Shown here in pieces: positions 9,601-18,054 of a stretch of DNA of 48,997 nt. Source of the stretch: Anaerolineae bacterium (GTDB taxonomy: Bacteria > Chloroflexota > Anaerolineae > Aggregatilineales > UBA3940); the NCBI GenBank assembly GCA_016926255.1, contig JAFGOY010000007.1, positions 1-48,997 on the forward strand. Reading direction: 5' to 3'. Made by a program: the position numbers and the translations under genes. Position 1 is the stretch's first letter; the number at the start of each line of letters is the position of its first letter. The notes under the pieces are model-generated. The model searched no databases, was not told the DNA's origin, and saw nothing but the letters and a program-made list of their open reading frames with translations.

Positions 9601-9898
9601 GTGGATGCCGGATTTTCGATTCGGACAGGAAGATGACCGGAAGCTCCCTTTCAAGAATCTGATGGAGCATCCTTTCCGTCAGGTTCCAACAGATCAGGGC
9701 ATCCAGTTCCTGGGCGAGCAGTTCCTCGATCATGTCGATCTGGTCTTCGACCGGCAGCGTATCCGGGCGTTCGGCAATCTCAATTGGGATCAGCTTAAGC
9801 CCCATCTCCTGGGCTTTCTGATCGACTGCTTCTCGAATTTGCACCCAGAATGGATCGTATGACCCGATTTGTGAACCGATACGGCAGGTTTGTTTCAT
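6665..9898 (-). CDS. Hybrid sugar sensor: periplasmic-binding-like domain, GAF, histidine kinase, two receivers and AraC DNA-binding domain
   Basis: A 1077-residue one-protein signalling chain. Residues 1-285 are a LacI/periplasmic-binding-type ligand domain. About 300-470 is a GAF-like domain. The kinase has H495 in SHELRAP, an N-box near LLSNANKF (about 613-620) and G-boxes DTGLGIP and LGLGLS. About 720-838 is a degenerate receiver. A true receiver (844-955) has D894 in VILDLMMP. An AraC-type double helix-turn-helix (about 965-1075) ends in the family signature AFQVGFNDPAYFSRVFRKYTG. No signal peptide or membrane segment is visible, so it should sense a cytoplasmic sugar and directly activate the adjacent galactoside genes (inference). 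Confidence 0.88.
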   Translation of the reverse strand: MKQTCRIGSQIGSYDPFWVQIREAVDQKAQEMGLKLIPIEIAERPDTLPVEDQIDMIEELLAQELDALICWNLTERMLHQILERELPVIFLSESKIRHPLFVSPYGLYEAGRMIGAFFAERLDGQGQVLCIGGLSEIGGEDGRTRIKGFCDALDSFTGISIRHIPSHWGYEQAYSSIEAALQQIRIPIDAIFGLSDPIALAARDVLRSLGRAEDSILIAGVNGDPLALAALADGSLSATVETSTLELGRQAVELAYQATRREPLPDHFGYRPRLVTTENLTEVALQKLLSIADLPSRLVGVNRQLEQNRLTQLEIGAAINRRVGALLDRHQLSREIADLIRDNFGYGHVQLYLWSQEDDAFILERGTWNQSRVEGIAIPLEKSGILAEALHRNAPILIPDTRYSYRFPPDLNWPDTLSRAVIPIRFGDAVIGLLDLHSQRSTLHLRQELIGLQSLADQLGIAIRNAELYAEAVQARTVAEKADRLKTRLLANVSHELRAPLNVIQGYSQAALSEPNPYQIELPGGLRQDIGYILQSCTHLTRLINDLLDLSRAEIDQLDLFPETIPTRAFLEDVFYNMADTSAGEVDWQLWLPDRLPIIQADPVRLRQILLNLLSNANKFTTGGRIVLGAAVEPPHLHLWVEDTGLGIPIELQERIFEPFVIVERSGHRNDSLGLGLSITRRLVALHGGIMSLESQTGEGSTFHVYLPLPSLSGKFIAPNREVWKPVLLHLSTGEEPSSTILKMAAQMRLPLRRISAPEQLNALLKENTPSVLAWDMQNAHQGDWDLVEHIRSYPQFGQLPFIVYREESGGEVEVTDVIMKPVAGNTLVEAIAALRPDRGAGPILIVDDDAEAHSLYQRLVNEALPGYPVLCAEDGALALESIREVTPSLVILDLMMPEVDGFTVLEEMRSKPATRGVPVLVMSGKLLSSDDIKRLDYSRVTFQKKEVLSDDEVIVALRKVLEPEEALPPATSILVKAVIGYFQQNYSLPVSRQEVAEAVGVSANYLSKIFRQEVGLSPWDFLNRLRILKARELLDASSEAVTEIAFQVGFNDPAYFSRVFRKYTGKSPQEYRAVGK

Positions 9899-10072
9899 GG
9901 CTTATTCCAAATGATCCTGTATGACTGAAGTTGACAGAATAACCGATCGTTCGACATCCTGAATTCTAACATCAATTTGCATGTCTAATACCATCGGCTG
10001 GCGAGAGGATGTCATTGAGATGCAGCTAAATACATATGGGGATCAGGCAACTTGCTACACTTGATGAGTTTC

Positions 10073-10190
10073 TGTATACTGTCAGCAGTACCTCGAATAA
10101 CGTAGAGCGGTTCGACATGGCTCCCCTCTACCCTACAGATTCAATATGACCCCAGTAGATCATGATCTGCTGGGGTTTCGTGTGTATTTG
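10073..10190 (+). repeat. Terminator-bearing intergenic repeat, copy 2
   Basis: A 37-base block (10090-10126) beginning ACCTCGAATAACG is identical to 34677-34713 in copy 4, and about 17 bases before it are also similar. It is followed by a palindromic hairpin and T-run. It separates the galactoside block from the ion-transport block. Confidence 0.8.
10149..10178 (+). terminator. Palindromic terminator-like hairpin in repeat copy 2
   Basis: ACCCCAG (10149-10155) pairs with CTGGGGT (10170-10176). The interior AGATCATGATCT is itself palindromic, giving a nearly perfect 28-base hairpin followed by TTT. The stem sequence differs from the other copies but the structure is kept, suggesting selection on structure. 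Confidence 0.65.
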
Positions 10191-10201
10191 GAATTGGAGT
10201 C

Positions 10202-10231
10202 ATTTGCTCTCATCAGGTTATGAGAGCAAAT
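10202..10231. repeat. 12-bp perfect inverted repeat
   Basis: ATTTGCTCTCAT (10202-10213) and ATGAGAGCAAAT (10220-10231) flank a six-base loop. No T-run follows on either side. It lies downstream of the ATPase gene and could be an mRNA-end hairpin. Confidence 0.6.
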
Positions 10232-10487
10232 CAAGTTTCCACCGTATTTGCTCGTTGGGCTGCAGGTCTTGCAGGTTTCCAGTCAGCAGGAACATAGAGA
10301 CCCTTGTCGATGTATTAACCGGCTGATGATTCGCTGCATCACCTTCGAACCCGTACCAAATCTCTGTATGTACGTCTTCAAAGCTTTTGGACAGAATCGA
10401 AGCGAAAGTAATGGAGAGATTCGCCACCAGTCTACACAACAGCAGTTTGCTGCTCATCAGTTCTTCGCCATTTGGAGTTCTCTGGAA

Positions 10488-13268
10488 CTATCCAAAGTTT
10501 CCTGCGAGCACTACCCTCTTGTGACGTCTACGGCGTAACCACTTTTCGATTTCGATAGCGAAGAAAGCCACACTGCCCAACCCGATACTGATCAGCAACT
10601 CCGCCCCAGACAACGGTACTATCTCGAAGAATTCATCGAGGAAGGGCATATAGATGGCGGCCAACTGCAATCCAAACGTCAGCAGCACCATAGCGAACAG
10701 AGTCGGGTTGGTGCGCAGCCCCAGCGTGAAAGCCGATTCCTCATCCGAGCGAGAAGACAGCGCCTGCCCGATCTGGAGGAAGGCCAGTGTTGTGAAGATC
10801 ATCGTTTGCCACTTAATATCATCCAGCCGGAAGTACCCATAGCCAACCCCCAAAGCTACCAGGCCGATCAACATACCTACCCACACGATCTGTCGCCTGA
10901 GGGCCGGGCTTAGAAACACTTCGCTCTTGCCACGGGGTGGACGCTGCATCGTGTGCCTGTCGGCAGGCTCCATACCAAGCCCCAAACCAAGCAAACCGTC
11001 AGTGAGCAGGTTCAGCCACAATAACTGGAGTGGGAGCAAGGCGACCGGTATGCCAATAAATGGAGCAATCAGCATTACAAGTACCTTGCCCAGATTGCCC
11101 GCAATCGAGAATTTCACAAAACGCCGAATGTTCTCGTATATGGCTCGCCCCTCCTCAACAGCAGCCACAATGGTCGAGAAGTTGTCATCGAGAAGAACCA
11201 TCTGGGCCGCTTCTTTTGAGACATCTGTCCCGGTGATGCCCATCGCTACACCAATATCCGCTTTCTTCAGGGCCGGCGAGTCGTTTACGCCGTCCCCGGT
11301 CATGGCAACTACCTGATTCCGTGCCTGGAGGGTTTCAACAATGCGCAGCTTGTGCTCAGGCGTTACCCGGGCATACACGGAGACCTCGTCTATCATTTCA
11401 CCCAGTTCCGCCTGTGATATACGATCCAGGTCCTGACCGGTCTTCACCCGGTTGTTTTCCGATATTCCCAGATCGTGAGCGATGAAGCGTGCCGTCAGCG
11501 GATGATCGCCGGTAATCATGATTGGACGAATACCAGCGGCCTTACAGGTTTGGATAGCGGCTTTTACTTCTGACCGGGGCGGATCGATCATGCCCACCAG
11601 CCCGACGAATACGAGACGCTCTTCCAGAGCCTGCTCCAGACCGTGTGGGATATCGTCCAGCAGCCTGAACGCAATGCCCAGCACACGCATCCCGTTGAGC
11701 GCCATCTCATCATTTGCCACGAGAATGCGCTCTTTCCAGGAGGCATCAAGTTCAACTGCGTGATCATCCACCCAGACTTTATCGGATACCTCAAGCAATC
11801 CGTCCACAGATCCCTTGGTAAAGGCTACATACCCTGCCATACCTTTCTCGAAAGTACCCAGTGCACGCGGCAAACTCACCCACTCTTCGGACAAGCGGTG
11901 AACGGTTGTCATCCGCTTGCGTTCCGAGTCAAAGGGCAGCTCGGCGACACGCGGCAGGTTGTTTTCTAATGTTTCTCGTTTCAACCCGGTCTGTTGGGCC
12001 GCCACAAGCAGCGCTCCTTCCGTTGGATCGCCGATGGGCAGGAAGCGCCCGGTTTCCGGATCGGGTTTGAGCGACGCATCGTTGCACAGCGCACCACCCA
12101 CCAGCGCAAGTTCGACGGAGGGCGGCTGGGCGGCAAGCCTTTCCAGCGGTTCGGTTTGCCGGGTAAGTGTTGGCGCGGGAAGCTTTGACGTTCCAACCAG
12201 TTCCAGATAGTGTCCGGCGACGTCGATGATGGTAACCGTCATGCGGTTTTCAGTCAGCGTGCCGGTCTTGTCGGAACAGATGACCGACACCGCACCAAGC
12301 GTCTCAACGGCGGGCAGCTTGCGAATGAGCGTACGCCGCCGCAGCATGCGCTGGGCTCCAAGGGCGAGTGTCACGGTGACGACCGCCGGTAGTCCCTCCG
12401 GCACCACTGCGACGGCCACGCTTATTGCGGTCAAGAACATCTCGCTGACCGTTTCACCGAGCAACACGCCTATACCTAGAATCAGCAGGGCGACCACTAC
12501 ACCGACAGCTGCCAGCACTTGCCCCACACGGTTCAGTTGGTGCTGTAACGGCGTTTTCTGCTCCTCGACATCCTGGATCAACTCCGCGATGCGACCCAAC
12601 TCTGTGTTCATGCCAGTTTCTACCACGACACCTATGCCCCGACCATAGGATACTGAGGTACCTGTAAAAGCCATATTGCGGCGGTCAGCCAGCGGTAGGG
12701 CTGGGTCTGGCAGGTATGCAGTCTGCTTCTCGACCGGTTCCGATTCGCCTGTCAGAGCTGCTTCCTGAATGCGGAGGTTTGCACTTTCGATCAAACGCAG
12801 GTCCGCAGGAACGCTGCTTCCTGCTTCCAGTAAGACGATGTCGCCTGGTACCAATTCCCGCGCAGATATTTCAACGACTTTTCCGTCCCGGCGGACACGA
12901 ACTATGGGCACAGTCAGCTGCTTGAGGGCAGCCATCGCCTGCTCAGCCCGGTACTCCTGAATAAATCCCAGAAAACCGAACAACACGACGATCGCCGATA
13001 TGGCGACGGTTTCCAGTGTTTTGCCCAGAAACCCGGAGAGAACCGCAGCGGCGATCAGAATGAGCACCATCGTACTGGTGAACTGCTCCCAGAGGATCGA
13101 GAACGGAGATTTTCCACCCCGCTCTTCCAGCTCATTTAAGCCATACTGAGTAAGACGGTCAGCCGCCTGCTGAGTACTCAGTCCCTGCTCCCGATCGGTC
13201 GATAGTGTGTTCAGGACGTCAGATACTTCGTGCGTCCATACTTGATCCAGCTGAGATGTTGTGGACAT
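10488..13268 (-). CDS. P-type cation-transporting ATPase (P2A, Ca2+-ATPase-like)
   Basis: A 926-residue membrane pump. It has an N-terminal cation ATPase domain, actuator TGES (173-176), M4 motif PEGLPA (290-295), phosphorylation site DKTGTLT with D333, hinge [16 protein letters not shown] and about ten membrane segments. PEGLP in M4 and the overall length match SERCA/PMR1-like bacterial calcium pumps. Ion identity is inferred. It is last in a minus-strand group with an AI-2E family protein, NhaA and another antiporter-like protein, with 30 bases to the upstream gene. Confidence 0.9.
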   Translation of the reverse strand: MSTTSQLDQVWTHEVSDVLNTLSTDREQGLSTQQAADRLTQYGLNELEERGGKSPFSILWEQFTSTMVLILIAAAVLSGFLGKTLETVAISAIVVLFGFLGFIQEYRAEQAMAALKQLTVPIVRVRRDGKVVEISARELVPGDIVLLEAGSSVPADLRLIESANLRIQEAALTGESEPVEKQTAYLPDPALPLADRRNMAFTGTSVSYGRGIGVVVETGMNTELGRIAELIQDVEEQKTPLQHQLNRVGQVLAAVGVVVALLILGIGVLLGETVSEMFLTAISVAVAVVPEGLPAVVTVTLALGAQRMLRRRTLIRKLPAVETLGAVSVICSDKTGTLTENRMTVTIIDVAGHYLELVGTSKLPAPTLTRQTEPLERLAAQPPSVELALVGGALCNDASLKPDPETGRFLPIGDPTEGALLVAAQQTGLKRETLENNLPRVAELPFDSERKRMTTVHRLSEEWVSLPRALGTFEKGMAGYVAFTKGSVDGLLEVSDKVWVDDHAVELDASWKERILVANDEMALNGMRVLGIAFRLLDDIPHGLEQALEERLVFVGLVGMIDPPRSEVKAAIQTCKAAGIRPIMITGDHPLTARFIAHDLGISENNRVKTGQDLDRISQAELGEMIDEVSVYARVTPEHKLRIVETLQARNQVVAMTGDGVNDSPALKKADIGVAMGITGTDVSKEAAQMVLLDDNFSTIVAAVEEGRAIYENIRRFVKFSIAGNLGKVLVMLIAPFIGIPVALLPLQLLWLNLLTDGLLGLGLGMEPADRHTMQRPPRGKSEVFLSPALRRQIVWVGMLIGLVALGVGYGYFRLDDIKWQTMIFTTLAFLQIGQALSSRSDEESAFTLGLRTNPTLFAMVLLTFGLQLAAIYMPFLDEFFEIVPLSGAELLISIGLGSVAFFAIEIEKWLRRRRHKRVVLAGNFG

Positions 13269-13298
13269 CTGGTATCCTTGCCTCCCGTATTTCGAGGA

Positions 13299-14507
13299 CT
13301 ACAGACCCGGCGCTGCCGGTTCGTTCGGAAGTGGTTGGCTATCCTGCATCTCAGCCGCTTCTTTATGCTCTGCTTCACCATGGCTTTCTTGTTCCGGCGG
13401 GAAGGGGTTCAGGTTAAAGACACGAGCATAGAAGTAGCTCCCTATCACGCGCAGCGACGCTATTGTTGGAGCAGCCAGTGCCACCCCTAACACACCTGCT
13501 ACATTCAACCCGATGATGACGCCGATCAAGACAACAACCGGATGCAATTTGACCTGCCCGCCAATGATATTTGGGATTAGAACGTTGGTATCGAGCTGGG
13601 AGAAAGCAACAGTTGTCAGTGCCACAACGATCACAAAGACGGTCGGCGGCAGCAGCAGATAGCTTGATCCCGCGACAACCGCCACAACGATCGCGGTCAA
13701 CCCCCAGATCATGTTACCAATGCTGGGAAGGAACTCCAGCAGTCCCCCCAGAACACCCAGGAGCAGCGGCTGAGGAAGTCCTAACACCAAACTTACAATA
13801 GTGAGGATCACCATAACCGTCAGGGAAAGAATTACTTGCCCGCGCAGGAAGGAGGTCCATACATGGTCAATCTCAGACACCAGCCGTTCGGCATCCTGAC
13901 GATAGTCAGGCGGAGCTAACTGCTTCAAGGCTGCGATAAGTTTGTCGCCGTCGCGCGTCAGGTAGAACCCGATAAAGAGCGTAAAGACAACCAGCACGGC
14001 TGTCCGTGCCGCATCAAACACAAATCCTACAGTGTTTGGAGCCGCCGACCGAACCAGCTGCATTAGCGATGAGGTTACCTCATCCACCAGATCGCCAACC
14101 GCGAAAGTGAAACCAAGCATAGTGACCGTGTCGGTGCTTCTGGTTTGCAGCTCTTCAATATAAACAATCACATCATCGTAAAAAAGCGAAACCTCGGCCG
14201 ACAGCTCGGGAACCACCAGAGCGCCAACCGGGATCAAAAGCGCCAGCAGCGCCAAAAACACGACAAGGGTAGCCAGCCCTTTTGGCAGCCGGGTGACCTT
14301 ATTAATCCACTTCACGACCGGAGTCAGTATATATGCTATCAGGCCGCCGATGATCAATGGGGCTAAGGCAATCCGAAATGCATAGGCCGCAATCAAAATC
14401 AGGACTAAGGCGATCACGGCAGCGGTAATCCTGATGGTCAGATTCCACCGTGGACCGGCTTGATTATCTGTGTGGTTTACGTCAGATTGCATGTGTAAAT
14501 ACTCCAT
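13299..14507 (-). CDS. AI-2E family transporter (PerM/TqsA-like)
   Basis: A 402-residue membrane protein with paired N-terminal helices, a soluble middle region (about 115-215) and a cluster of C-terminal helices. The family signature region GLLEFLPSIGNMIWG and the GVIIGLNVAGVLGVALAAP stretch are clear. Family members export autoinducer-2 or act as Na+(Li+)/H+ antiporters. Its place between NhaA and a cation ATPase favours the antiporter-type role here (inference). The C-terminal tail is hydrophilic. Confidence 0.85.
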   Translation of the reverse strand: MEYLHMQSDVNHTDNQAGPRWNLTIRITAAVIALVLILIAAYAFRIALAPLIIGGLIAYILTPVVKWINKVTRLPKGLATLVVFLALLALLIPVGALVVPELSAEVSLFYDDVIVYIEELQTRSTDTVTMLGFTFAVGDLVDEVTSSLMQLVRSAAPNTVGFVFDAARTAVLVVFTLFIGFYLTRDGDKLIAALKQLAPPDYRQDAERLVSEIDHVWTSFLRGQVILSLTVMVILTIVSLVLGLPQPLLLGVLGGLLEFLPSIGNMIWGLTAIVVAVVAGSSYLLLPPTVFVIVVALTTVAFSQLDTNVLIPNIIGGQVKLHPVVVLIGVIIGLNVAGVLGVALAAPTIASLRVIGSYFYARVFNLNPFPPEQESHGEAEHKEAAEMQDSQPLPNEPAAPGL

Positions 14508-14575
14508 GTATGGTCTTTCTTAGCCCCTTCCAGCCTCGTAGTCAGCCTACATTCTGTCATTCACCAGTGCACCCT

Positions 14576-15925
14576 TCATGAGGTGGCAGGGTTGGGTAGG
14601 CTGCGGATTATCCCCCAGCCAGTGACACCTGCGATCAGCGATGCACTCAGGATGCCAACCTTGGCAACAGTGAGCAGTTCACCAGACGGGAAAGCCAGGT
14701 TAGCAATGAACAGCGACATCGTGAAGCCAATACCCGCCAGAAAACCGGCCCCGATAATATGGCGGATGGTGACTCCCTGAGGAAGCTCGGCCAGTCCAAT
14801 GCGGACCGCCAACCACGACAGCAAGCTGATCCCTACCGACTTCCCCACTACCAACCCTACCACAACCCCCAGACTGAGCGGATGGCTAAATGCCGCCAGG
14901 AAATCCTCTCCAACCAGCACTACCCCGGCGTTCGCCAGCGCGAAGATGGGCATGATGACATAGACTACCCAGGGGTGCAGTCGGTGCTCCAACCGTTGGA
15001 GCGGCGACTCAACGCTCTCACTTGCCAGTTCCAGGATACGTGCGGCAGCCTGCTTTCCTCGTTCGGAGATCGCTCCCTCGTCACAGCAGGCATTTTCGTA
15101 ATCCTGGATAGCCGCCCGACTCTGCGCGAGGAAAGTCTCGGTATTGACCTTAACGCGGGCGGGGATGGTCATTGCCAGCAGCACCCCGGCGACGGTCGCA
15201 TGCACCCCGGAGTACAGAAAGGCGATCCATAACCCTACTCCAAGAGCAGCATAGGGCAGCGGTTTGATGACCTTCGCTCGATTCAGGGCAATCAGCAGCA
15301 GCAGGATGCCTCCGCCCACAGCCAGGCTCGTCCAGGCGATCTCGGCGGTGTAAAACAGGGCAATCACCATCACAGCGCCGATGTCGTCGACTATCGCCAG
15401 TGCCGTCACAAATATCTTGAGTGCCAGCGGGGCACGTGTCCCCAGCAGTGCCAGCACACCCAGGGTGAAAGCAATGTCGGTTGCCATCGGGATTCCCCAC
15501 CCAGCGGCAGCAGGCGTCCCAGTATTGAACAGGTAATATAGCAAGGCGGGTACTGCCATACCGCCTATGGCAGCCGCCAGAGGGAGGGCCGCCTTGCGGG
15601 GTGAGGCCAGCTCTCCGGCGAGCACCTCCCGCTTGATCTCTAATCCAACAACGAAGAAGAAAACTGCCATCAGGCCGTCATTAATCCACAATATCAGGCT
15701 TTTTGACAGAGCCCAATCCCCAAAGCCGACGGTCATCTTAGTCTGCCAGATATTAAGGTACGACTCAGACCAGGGCGAGTTAGCCCAGACCAGCGCAATG
15801 ACAGTCATCAATATCAGCAGAATCCCGCCAGTTGCCTCCAGGTTAATAAACTCCCGGAAAATGGTCTTGATCCCGTTAGTTGGTGATTTCACTAATTCTT
15901 GTTTCAGTTCATCAACGTTTACCAT
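14576..15925 (-). CDS. nhaA: Na+/H+ antiporter NhaA
   Basis: A 449-residue inner-membrane antiporter that exchanges sodium for protons under alkaline or saline stress. Diagnostic features are FFFVVGLEIKREVLAGEL, GWGIPMATDIAF and the ion-binding double Asp in ALAIVDDIGA, plus the later HPWVVYVIMPIFALANAGV. There are about twelve hydrophobic segments. It is slightly longer than the E. coli protein because of a hydrophilic stretch around 275-315. It is 68 bases upstream of the AI-2E gene on the same strand. Confidence 0.93.
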   Translation of the reverse strand: MVNVDELKQELVKSPTNGIKTIFREFINLEATGGILLILMTVIALVWANSPWSESYLNIWQTKMTVGFGDWALSKSLILWINDGLMAVFFFVVGLEIKREVLAGELASPRKAALPLAAAIGGMAVPALLYYLFNTGTPAAAGWGIPMATDIAFTLGVLALLGTRAPLALKIFVTALAIVDDIGAVMVIALFYTAEIAWTSLAVGGGILLLLIALNRAKVIKPLPYAALGVGLWIAFLYSGVHATVAGVLLAMTIPARVKVNTETFLAQSRAAIQDYENACCDEGAISERGKQAAARILELASESVESPLQRLEHRLHPWVVYVIMPIFALANAGVVLVGEDFLAAFSHPLSLGVVVGLVVGKSVGISLLSWLAVRIGLAELPQGVTIRHIIGAGFLAGIGFTMSLFIANLAFPSGELLTVAKVGILSASLIAGVTGWGIIRSLPNPATS

Positions 15926-16053
15926 ATTTACAGTACCTCTTGTCTTCTGTTAGTTTCACTTATGTAAAGAAGCAACCGATAGTTCTTCAGTTCGAGGATT
16001 TAGGATGTCAGGTTCTCTATACTGACGGATAAAATCTAGCCTCTATAGCTGAC

Positions 16054-17214
16054 CTACCCGCTTGTCTCGGAATCTGACAACGTTCCAACTTCTTCATTCA
16101 ATTCGACTCCAATCATCCGGAAGAATGGATATAAGATATAACGCAGAAGACCGAAGACAATTATGCTGCCAACCAGGGCAACGGCTACGATCAGAGGTTC
16201 GAGCGTGATGTCGGGTGACCACAACAGCAGCTTTCCACCCACAAGCAGAAACACCTTTCGTTCTTTCAACCACAGCCGCTTCCAGGGTGAGTGTGTCTCG
16301 TCCTGATGAGGTGGGGCCAGCCACCGTGCCGCCAACACGCCGATCCCAACTGCGACCAGGCTGAACCCAATACCAGCGACTCGTGTTGTCGATAATGGAA
16401 CGTGTGCCTGCCATCCCAGCAACACCCACGCCCCGGCCAGCATCCAGAATGCCCCTACACGGTTGAGCGGTGAGGGCAGGGAATCTTCACCAGGCCACAT
16501 CCCAGTGTGCAGTCCGTAGACAGCGACTACCAGTCCGGTCATCAGGGTCAACGCGATGCCTGAGATACCAAACACGATACCGACGAGATATGCAACATAA
16601 GCCACAATCAGGAAGAACATGTTACGTGTTTCAAGTGGAATAAAACGTTTCGCAACAATGACGGCAACCACACCGAGCGCCAACCCAAAGCCTACACCCG
16701 AAAACAGCGTACCCAACCACGTGCCGATAGAGTGCAAAGTCAGGTCAACTTCCGCGAGGAGAAGCGCCACTGTCAGTAACCCGAACGCGCTGAGGTAAAT
16801 CCCGTCGGAGGGCTGCTCTCGTACCTGAAGAACAAGGCTGGCCGCTACCACACTGAGCAGAATCGTGCTGCCGATGTCCTGGCTACCACTTGCATACAAG
16901 GCGGCTCCAAGCAACGTCGCAATTATCAGCCAGCTAAGCCCCTGCTTCCATGACCACATTGAGCGGGCTGTTGCTATTCGGAGAGCAACCTGCCACATCA
17001 GTATCGGGACCAGAATTGCGGTCAGTACAGGCCAGGCTGGTTCAATCGTATGAATAGGTGTCACCAGGGCGATGACAATGCCCGCCAGGATGACCCACGG
17101 GACGAACCGTCGCTGCCGACCCTCGATACTCAGCAACCCAACAAGCAGAAGCAATAACGTAAGCGCGTGCTCAACATCCAACAAGCTGCCAGTTATCAAT
17201 GCTGAGATATCCAT
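16054..17214 (-). CDS. Cation:proton antiporter-like membrane protein
   Basis: A 386-residue protein with about 10-11 hydrophobic segments and short loops. The arrangement resembles CPA-type exchangers, but I do not see the usual paired acidic residues of the transport core. It may be a degenerate antiporter homologue or a sensor-like paralogue. It lies 128 bases upstream of nhaA on the same strand, which supports a link with pH or salt homeostasis. The functional call is by context and topology only. Confidence 0.55.
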   Translation of the reverse strand: MDISALITGSLLDVEHALTLLLLLVGLLSIEGRQRRFVPWVILAGIVIALVTPIHTIEPAWPVLTAILVPILMWQVALRIATARSMWSWKQGLSWLIIATLLGAALYASGSQDIGSTILLSVVAASLVLQVREQPSDGIYLSAFGLLTVALLLAEVDLTLHSIGTWLGTLFSGVGFGLALGVVAVIVAKRFIPLETRNMFFLIVAYVAYLVGIVFGISGIALTLMTGLVVAVYGLHTGMWPGEDSLPSPLNRVGAFWMLAGAWVLLGWQAHVPLSTTRVAGIGFSLVAVGIGVLAARWLAPPHQDETHSPWKRLWLKERKVFLLVGGKLLLWSPDITLEPLIVAVALVGSIIVFGLLRYILYPFFRMIGVELNEEVGTLSDSETSG

Positions 17215-18054
17215 AGGATTTCCTCCTCATCTCGCCTCAAATACAAAAGCCGACATGTCCAATAACCTTAGAATAAGCGCAGGTTTAGTGCCTATCCGTA
17301 AATTCGCTCCGCTCATTGGTGGATAGGCCTTGGCAGTAGCTATCCATACTGATTTATGGACAGATACTTAATTTGCAACCAGTCTGATTCCTGCTTGAAA
17401 AGGTACTCTTTGCCTGATCCGCCGCAGGCACTACGACGCAGATTGTACAGTCTTTGTATATAGTTTATCTAGCTGTTAGTCGGTGGGCAAGTCCCTCGTT
17501 GTTTTTCTAACAAAGTTCTCATACGTATTTGACTTCAACACCCAGGACTTGTCTGGAAAGAGGGAATAGAGGGGTTGTGAGGAATGTTTTTCTTCAAGCT
17601 GACAGAGTAGACTGAATACGGCTGCCCACGTTTGACCTCTCATAGTGTATTGGACAAATCCCTTCTCCACAATTTCAGGGAAAGTCCACACCTGGAGTGT
17701 GTACTTATCTGGAGTCAAGCTGTGTTGGACAGAGCGATACTCACACACCTTTCTTCCGGCAAAGATGATGACCAGATTTGCAGGTTGGTCAGGGGATGGC
17801 GGCCACCACCGGATCAGGGTGACCGGTAGTCGTATCGCTGTGGTATCTGGTTGAAGGTCAGAACCTCTGCTGCGCCACCCGCCGATCAGCGAAAATCGTC
17901 TCTCACCTGCATAACGACCCATGCTGCGCGTTCGAAGTCGCCGCCGATATGCCGCCCTACTGCGGCGTGCGCGGACAGGGGAGCGCATCGATTGACCGGG
18001 AACGCGGGCAGCACGATTGAATTCGCGCCGCCGCCAGCCGGATCGACGGGATAA
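17215..18054. other. Gap with one weak open frame
   Basis: This 840-base stretch lies between the antiporter-like gene and the DUF4914 gene. Its only notable content is the 170-codon frame at 17476-17988. I see no repeat copy, clear terminator or RNA gene here. Confidence 0.4.
17476..17988 (-). CDS. Hypothetical protein, doubtful
   Basis: A 170-codon frame with no family I recognise. The first 40 or so residues are Arg-rich, as in out-of-frame translation of GC-rich DNA. From about residue 55 (TLIRWWPPSPDQPANLVI) the composition looks more protein-like, with alternating hydrophobic residues and YTLQVWTFPEIVEKG. It could be a short gene starting internally, or a remnant. It is isolated from operons on both sides. 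Confidence 0.25.
   Translation of the reverse strand: MRSPVRARRSRAAYRRRLRTRSMGRYAGERRFSLIGGWRSRGSDLQPDTTAIRLPVTLIRWWPPSPDQPANLVIIFAGRKVCEYRSVQHSLTPDKYTLQVWTFPEIVEKGFVQYTMRGQTWAAVFSLLCQLEEKHSSQPLYSLFPDKSWVLKSNTYENFVRKTTRDLPTD

Larger units (their letters stand above)
9899..10487. other. Intergenic region with repeat copy 2 and a 12-bp inverted repeat
   Basis: This 589-base gap holds upstream sequence of the sensor gene, the terminator-bearing repeat (about 10073-10190) and a perfect inverted repeat at 10202-10231. A 79-codon minus-strand frame (10218-10457) lacks convincing coding features. I see no other gene. Confidence 0.6.

Noticed and set aside
10218-10457. 79-codon minus-strand frame downstream of the ATPase gene
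   Set aside because: No ribosome site, no recognisable motif, and its end lies in an inverted repeat. Probably chance.
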